From the NCBI RefSeq assembly GCF_009389715.1, contig NC_052394.1, positions 20,338,899-20,402,898 on the forward strand: a stretch of DNA of 64,000 bases, written 5' to 3'. The translations under genes were made by a program, and so were the position numbers. The notes beneath the pieces were generated by a model that worked only from the letters and a program-made list of their open reading frames with translations, made no database searches and was not told the origin of the DNA. Each line of letters starts with the position of its first letter. Within the stretch, counting starts at the first letter, position 1. Positions 57,901 to 64,000 of this stretch are shown here, piece by piece. Source of the DNA: Phoenix dactylifera (Eukaryota; Streptophyta; Magnoliopsida; Arecales; Arecaceae).

Positions 57901-60900
57901 GCCGGCCATGGGGAAAGCTCCAAAGCAAGGTTCGCTGTACCGGTCGGTACCGAGCGTACCGTACCCGTACCGATGGGTACCGGTATCGGTACACCAATGT
58001 CGGTACGGTCGGTACCGAGCGTACGGTACCGTACCGACACTCGGTACGCCTATACGGGTGCGGCACCGGTACGGGGTTCGGTACCGGTACGGCGAACCTT
58101 GCTCCAAAGCCTCCTTTCCTTCGGTGAAGACCATCCACAAATCGAAAGAAGAGAGGAGTTTGATCCAAGCTCGCTTCCTCCGATTTCTTGCCGGAAAGAT
58201 CGCCGGAACACCCCGTCGGACCAAGGTAAGCATGGCTTCTTCCCTTGTGCTTCCTTTGCTAGGGGTAGGGCTATGTAAAATTGGGTTTTGGCTGGTGAAA
58301 TCGCCGGAGAAGGGTCCGCAACAGGGGGTACCCTGTTTCGGCCTCTCTCCTCCGGATTTCGCCACCGCCGGCCGCCGGGTTGGCCGGGATCAATGGCATT
58401 GGGGGTTGAATCGGGACTGTGGGAGGTCGAAGTAAGGTTCTAGGGCTTTGGTTGGTGATGGGGGATGGTGGATCCGAGGTCTTCTTCCTCGTGATCCCAT
58501 CCCTTCCTCCTCTTCCTCTCGCGTGGGTTGGCCACCGGTGGCGATGACGGCGGTCGGGGGGGGGGAGGCTGCTTGGGTTGCCGTCGGGTGGGGGGGGGGA
58601 AGAGGCCGAGCCACCATGAGAAGGGCCTTCGGCTGATGATGGAAAGAAGAAGAAGAGGGGGGGGGGACCCTTTCGGGTGTTGGGGAAAGAAGAAGAAGAG
58701 GGACCTCCTCTTCTCTCTTTCTTTTGGCCGGCCACCATCGCCGGCGGCTGCAGCAGAGACGGCCAGCGATGGTTCGGCCAGTGGTGTTGTCGGGTTGGGG
58801 AAGGCGAGGGCACAGCCACCACGGTTGTTGCCCTTGGATCAAAAAGGATTGGAGGGAGGAAGATGTATTCCCAACCATGAAGAGAGAGGGATCATTCCTT
58901 CCTTTTGGTCTCTTCACCGGGACCGGCCATCATCGCCGGCGTGGCAGCGGCCACGGCTGGCGACGACATAGATCGGTGGTACAGGATGGGAGTCAAGCCA
59001 CTCCGACTGCCCTAGATTTGAGGGATTGAGATATTTGGGGACCTGGTGATGGACCCCATAGTAGATGTGAATTATATTTTAGAATATTTAAATATTGAAT
59101 AATTTAGTCTGTGAAATATAATTGATGTTGTAGGGGAAAAGTCAGCGGTGCCAGGAGTTTTGATCAGGGGACTCAGCACCCCAGCGCGTAGGTTGTGATT
59201 CGGATCTGTGCTTGTATCATTCTACAATTTCTGTAAGAATCCCTACATCTGAGCACTTTTATTTATGCATATATTGGATTTATCGTTGGATATATTTTAT
59301 CAGTATGTTGCTATTAATTTTTGAGCTTGTATGACACTATGAGGTGTGCATTTTGTTTATTATGAAAGTATAGGAATAATTAAATTGGGAAGGAATAACA
59401 TATTTTTGAGAAATTATGAAAATATGTGACGTGATTGAAATGTGATTAAACATATAAAACTAAACATGTAAAATGGGTTGGACTAACCTTGTCATGAGAT
59501 AGCCTCTACGAGCTTATGCGTAGGATAGCTGCACGAGCTTATACGTGGGATAGCCTATACGAGCTTATGCGTAGGATAGCCTCCACGGGCTTACATGTGG
59601 GATAGCCTCTACGAGCTTATGCGTAGGATAGCCTCCACGGGCTTACGCGTGGGATAGCTGCCACGAGCTTATGCGTGGGATTTGTGCAGTCTTGGACTGG
59701 GTCATGAACTTGGTTAGTCCAAAGCCAGAAGTGAAAAGTCTGAAAACTTGGGAATCAGAGTAATACGGGAATTGATCACATAATGTGAAAAAGGATTTAT
59801 GATCACATAATGTGAAAAAGGATTTATGTGTATGAAATGGTTACACATATTTGCTGTTTGTTGAGCCTTTGAAATAATGAAATGATATTATTTTGATGTT
59901 TTGATCATTTTATTATTATTACTGTGTGGCTGTTGGGATTCTTACTGGGCTGGAAAAGCTCATACTACTCTTACTTTTTTTTCAGAGGCACTGGATTTGT
60001 AGAGTTCATCGGGTGGGACGAGAAATGAGATCAGCATGGAGTCTGACTGCTAGATAGTTAGAAGCAGCTTATCTTTTATTGATGAACATTTGAAAATCTT
60101 GTAACTGAACCGATTGTTTATTTGGACATGTCGGATTTGTCAATTTGAATTAATTAATTAGTTGTGGATTTATTGAATTGTTGTTTATTTTAGGCCTTAC
60201 ATGATCTTTAGGGCACTGCTCTAGGGCTCATGCGGCCGGTCACGTGCCGGACCCGGATGATGGGTTCGGGGCGTGACAGGTGAGGGCTCATAACTCATTG
60301 TCCTTATCTCAATCAGGCCAGGCTGGGCCTTTAGCTAGGCCATCTACCCTCCATGATGTGGAGAAGAAACTAAACATGCAAAGAATTGTTTGCAAATACC
60401 ATAAACTGTGTTTGGATATAGCAACGCAAGAATATGCCCCCTAGCAATATACATATTGTTTCATTCAATCCTTCAAAAAATATGGTTCCATTCACTTAAA
60501 GAGTAGATAATCAGTTAAAAGAGTGGTTAACTAGAGGAAAGATAATCCAAGCACCAAATGAAGACATAAATGGCCAATAAGTACACATCAATGACTAACG
60601 AATCATTTCTAATACTCTAAAGAATTCACCTAGCATTTTGTCAAATTCAGCTTGAGTTATTGTGTGCACAGTTCATATAAATATTAACCTTCTGGATCCA
60701 AAAATGCAATAACAGAAACTCAGGATTTTGAGCATTCCATTCATATTACTTGTACTAAGTTATGTTCCCATGCAAAAGAATGTGCAATACAATTTTGAAT
60801 TATTCCATCACAAGGTTTACTTTCTAAAACTAATCTCTGACACTACAAAAATACTTACCTACAGCATATAATGGTGTCTTTGTATCCATAAATCCACGAA

Positions 60901-62963
60901 ACGTGCCTTGCGCTGCAAGTGCTATTACCATAGGTGGAGCACCATATGCTCTTAGAGTAAGAAACTGCTCAGCTGGTATGTGCATTGGTGAGTCCTGTAT
61001 AGATCATAAACATGTGTTATCTTCTGAACAAACTTTTTAGTATCTATAAAACTATGATCATAAAAAGTAGCATTAAATATTATTTAGTTAGAAAATCATG
61101 AGCATAAACATATAGACCCTTAAGACCTTACCCTACCTGTCTGGTTTAATTTTCCTATCTAAAGGGAACAAGTATAACTGGAAAACAATATATTCTATTC
61201 CCTATCTATGGGAAAGAAGCTTTCCCTTGAACTCTTAAAGCTAGGCAAGGGAAAGTGGAGATAATATTTCAACACCTAAAAAAAATCTCAGTTCAATGAC
61301 TCTTCTACCAACTTGAACATCATGAGATTTTAGATTTCAGGTGCCAAATATTGCAATTGACCAAAAAGTTTAAGATGTATCTAAAGTAAAAAAATAACAC
61401 CATGAAGATGCTAGCTATCACACAATGGATATTATTATTATATGATCTTAACTGTAAGAGATGATAAACATTAAGAGCAAGAGTATCTTGGGTGTTGCTA
61501 AAAAAAAGAGCAAGCAACAGTAATTATGGGCCCTGAACATGTAAAGGAAATGGCAATGACAAATAGCTCTGAGTTATTAGAAGCGGAGCAACTCAAGAAT
61601 TAAGCGCATTCTTCAGCATTCATCGTGTTTCTGAGTGTTGAAAAGTAGGACAAGAAACCATCAAACAGGTCATATAAGGATTTACTACACAGTTGACCAC
61701 CTTGGCTTTAAATTAACCATTGGAAGCAGGACAATGTGACATCAACAACAAACAAATAAATTGAAAATATAATTCTTCTGATAAAGCATGCCTAGCTAAG
61801 TTCAACCCAATAATAAGAATGAAAGCTACGAGTAAAATTTCATGTATGATGAGCATATTTTGACATACAACAGGTATACCCATGGTATTTATCAGGAGCC
61901 CTGAGCCCAAGAATAATCCTATCGCTTCTGCAAGTCCAATACCAGCAGCCAAAGCCAATGATGTTGACACTGCTGGAAGAAATTTCCTGCCATCTGAATC
62001 ACCCCTGCCCTTCAATTTCAACCCCAGAACTTTGTCCCCTATAAACAAATTTAGTTCAATTATAATACTTGTGATCAAATGCAAAAGGTGACAAACACTA
62101 TTGAAAGACCTAAACTAAATTCATATACTTGTTTCAACACTATTTGCATCGTTCTGCATGCTACTGTCCAATGCCTGCTGTTCGGCAACAAAAGATGTAG
62201 TAACATTAAGCAAGGGTATGTTAAACAATTTGGAAACCAGATTGAATACCGAAACCGAGACACCCACTGCTGCCAACTCAACGGATCCTGATGAAAAATT
62301 GAAGCGAGTTAATACAATAAACACAGCCCCAATCTTGGATTGAGTACATGCTAGGAAAACAAAACCCCATTTTACATCACACCAGCATAGAAATTTATCA
62401 TATTTGAGACTACTATTCTAAAGCACCTAGCAATGAATTGTATTGGAGAGTGTAAGCGTTATTGTATTCAGCACTCTGAAGTTTCCGAACCATTTGAAGT
62501 CCCGAATTACTTACCCAGATGGCCTACGAAGGCGGTGTCGACAAGCGATGCAATGGGATCAGCGGCGAGAGCCAGTACCACCGGCAACGCAACACTCGCT
62601 ATCTCCAAGCCAATTTGATCACCCCTAACAATCTCAAATGTAACATAGAAGACTCCCTAGCATCAAAAGATATCAAAGTTCAAGAACTTCAACCCTTTTC
62701 CAAACAAAATTGGATTACCTAATACGATCGAGAAAGCGTGGGATTGACGAGAGGAGTGATGCACCGATGGGGTTTCGGATTGGAGGCTTGAATTTGGGCT
62801 GGGTGTGGGAGGTCGGCGTTTGTTCGTCCGAGGAGGCAAATCTCGGCGGCTTTTGGAAGCGGAGGCGGGAAGGGATGGGGTTGCGCCTGGGTGGCGGGAA
62901 GTTTGACGTTGTCGGGCGGAGGGAAGTGATGAGCGGGCGGAGGAAGAGACCGGTTCCCGCCAT
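54956..62963 (-). CDS. DTX44: MATE transporter, DETOXIFICATION 44-like, plastid-targeted, 13 exons
   Basis: Minus-strand exons: 62963-62719, 62624-62515, 62287-62129, 62038-61869, 60994-60859, 56866-56770, 56635-56535, 56084-55921, 55808-55737, 55608-55492, 55405-55310, 55222-55101, 55025-54956. Phases agree throughout and give 552 residues. Residues 1-80 look like a chloroplast transit peptide (MAGTGLFLRPLITSLRPTT, basic, no acidic start). Two MatE halves follow, with motifs VALPVVLALAADPIASLVDT, VSVFNLVSKLFNIPLLNVTT, RAYGAPPMVIALAAQGTFRG, LLNALLDPILIFIFGLGVGG, MAGHQICLQVWLAVSLLNDA and VNALAFVIDGLYYGVSDF, ending LGTKTGPWKMVWSEM. DTX44 is similar along its length. Role: a probable secondary (cation-coupled) carrier in the plastid envelope, substrate unknown to me. 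An in-frame ATG at 63030-63032 would add 23 residues; I prefer 62963 for its GCCATGGCG context. All introns are GT-AG except that after exon 9, which is GC-AG. Confidence 0.93.
56867..57713. other. MATE intron 5, 3' part
   Basis: Ordinary AT-rich intron sequence on the exon 6 side of the solo LTR; nothing else recognised. The part from 60284 to 60858 is similar. Confidence 0.5.
57927..58100. mobile_element. GGTACC-rich inverted-repeat MITE, copy 2, nested in the solo LTR
   Basis: A 174-bp element starts AAGGTTCGCTGTACCGGT and ends ACCGGTACGGCGAACCTT, inverted repeats that differ at one position. It is flanked by a perfect 10-bp duplication GCTCCAAAGC (57917-57926 and 58101-58110). The interior has more than fifteen GTACCG/CGGTAC words and could fold as a long imperfect hairpin. 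It has no coding capacity. The 10-bp duplication and terminal repeats suggest a non-autonomous Mutator-like element. It matches the element at 11845-12030. Confidence 0.8.
59498..59678. repeat. 26-bp minisatellite, seven units, inside the solo LTR
   Basis: Seven consecutive units of the form GATAGCCTCTACGAGCTTAT plus GCGTAG or GCGTGG. Six are 26 bases and one is 25. The units alternate between TACGAGC and CACGGGC variants, hinting at expansion of a two-unit block. Confidence 0.92.
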
Positions 62964-63032
62964 GGCTGCGTGGGGGATGGGAAAGAACTCGGTCCGTTGG
63001 TTGCCGGCATTCTGCAACCATAAGCTTTTCAT

Positions 63033-64000
63033 CCTCTCCTCCTATCCAAGGACTCGACGGAGATTATTTGGAAAGAAGTTGCTGGGATACGGTTACCCAC
63101 CAGTGTTCTTACCTCTCCCCTATATGTGTGCCATTGTGACTTGGTGCTGCCGTTGTGGGCTTGTGTTGATTTGAGTTCAACTGATCCGAGTTGAGTCCGA
63201 GTGGGTGGCTAAAGCTTTAGAAATGGAATCTTGGCATATGTGGATTATCCTGACCAAACTGACTGCTACACCATGTACAAGCAGGTCCTTTGCATCCTAA
63301 ATCAAATTAATCCTCTAATTTGGAGAAAAGCTCTGAATTCTGGACTGTCTCTGTCCTCCTTCAAGCTTTTACCACCTCTCCTTTTCTGAGCAAGAAATTA
63401 CACACATCTAGATCATGACTTCTAAATAACCCTTTGATAGGATTGGAAAAAGAGGTTTGGAGGCCCTTCTGTAGCTCCAACATGGCGCATTTAATGAGAA
63501 GAGTTCCAGAATCTTAGAATCAAGATTACAGGCTTTAACTGTGATTGGGTTTGCCTTGGTGGTCCACTCGTCTGCTTAGCAACTAAAGAGTCTGAGTTCG
63601 ATTTTTGGATGGTGCATCCTGACAGCCTAGAATGATAGTAACATTGCACTCAATCTACTTGATGCATTTTTTCAAAGTGGACCGAAATCAAAAGTGGCTC
63701 ATGTTCATTGATTACCAAAAGCTCGCTCCAAATTTGACTGGAAATCAATAGCCTTGATGAAAATCCATCCTAAGCCAAGTTTTTCTGGGTCAGATGTGCA
63801 GGCTGCTGGGTCCAATCCAGCCCGTTAAATTCCACCACTAAAAAGGGCATTATAAGGAAACTTTATGTTACCAACCTGGGCCCCTTAAAGTTCACTTATC
63901 TACAAGTCAATTTGGAAGTTCTAAGCAACTTAACAATGACGGATCAAGACGGTTGGATAATATCCAACCTGTTTTTGGCCCTACTAATATGTTTCTTCTT
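63033..64000. other. Upstream region of the MATE gene
   Basis: The first few hundred bases should be the MATE-gene 5' UTR and promoter; I see no convincing TATA box. At about 63540-63660, a GCCTTGGTGGTCCACTCGT word followed by GAGTTCGATTTTTGG resembles a decayed tRNA-derived SINE. No gene seen. Confidence 0.35.

Larger units (their letters stand above)
57719..60278. mobile_element. Solo LTR in intron 5 of the MATE gene
   Basis: A 2560-bp segment begins TGTAAAACCC and ends GGGGCGTGACA (TG...CA). It is flanked by an exact 5-bp duplication GGTGA (57714-57718 and 60279-60283), the standard signature of LTR-element integration. Only one LTR and no internal coding region is present, so it is a solo LTR left by recombination. 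Its length and the end motif (TGTCACGCCCCGAAC in reverse) suggest a Gypsy-type family. Orientation is undetermined. Parts: an A-run near the left end, a nested GGTACC MITE (57927-58100), three runs of ten G's (about 58556-58666), and a 26-bp minisatellite (59498-59678). The intact duplication suggests a moderate age. Confidence 0.8.

Noticed and set aside
57620-58435. Several long open frames rich in Tyr-Arg-Tyr, Val-Pro or Gly-Thr repeats on both strands
   Set aside because: They are frame-by-frame readings of the GGTACC palindromic MITE and GC-rich LTR sequence, not genes.
58271-59029. Proline/glycine-rich open frames on both strands
   Set aside because: Low-complexity readings of G- and C-rich LTR sequence; no domain or conserved start.
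1-64000. CRISPR arrays, operons, bacterial-type systems, true tRNA or rRNA genes
   Set aside because: Nothing supports them. The window is plant nuclear DNA, and no complete tRNA cloverleaf or rRNA segment was seen by eye.

Overview
The window is nuclear DNA from a flowering plant, and most likely a monocot outside the grasses. Palms are my best guess, from the flavour of the repeats and the protein variants. Genes have GT-AG introns, plant-only families are present, and the intergenic DNA is AT-rich with relics of LINEs, LTR elements, hAT, Mutator-like and Harbinger-like transposons. The species call is inference; no search could be run.

Layout. (1) 1-14028 (+): a sorting nexin 2 (SNX2) gene of five exons whose ATG is the first base of the window; two of its introns are long and full of repeats. 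(2) 15340-18261 (-): an IMK2-type leucine-rich-repeat receptor pseudokinase, convergent with SNX2. Its promoter side carries two or three copies of the mitosis-specific activator (MSA) motif. (3) 18.5-30.9 kb: gene-poor. It holds a 252-bp tandem repeat, a 5'-truncated LINE, and inside the LINE a 1255-bp hAT element with a captured piece of an aspartyl protease gene (a Pack-hAT). (4) 30895-31596 (-): a single-exon PRA1-family gene. (5) 36002-37581 (+): a two-exon gene for a plant protein of unknown function. (6) About 39.6-39.8 kb (-): a decayed MIF/MDL-like exon. (7) 44053-45948 (+): a single-exon EXO70B-type exocyst gene with an oligopyrimidine leader and a telo-box. (8) 48946-52440 (-): a DREB2-type AP2/ERF gene with a 17-bp first coding exon and a 2.5-kb intron. 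(9) 54956-62963 (-): a 13-exon, DETOXIFICATION 44-like plastid MATE transporter. Its 4-kb fifth intron holds a 2560-bp solo LTR, which itself hosts a small GGTACC-rich transposon.

The genes do not form a pathway; they are ordinary neighbours in a plant genome. SNX2, PRA1 and EXO70 all act in membrane traffic, but nothing suggests co-regulation. The two observations most worth following are the Pack-hAT and the GGTACC-rich inverted-repeat family, seen here as two copies with clean 9-10 bp target duplications plus more decayed relatives. Exon borders were set by hand from reading frame, splice signals and remembered homologues, so they are predictions.
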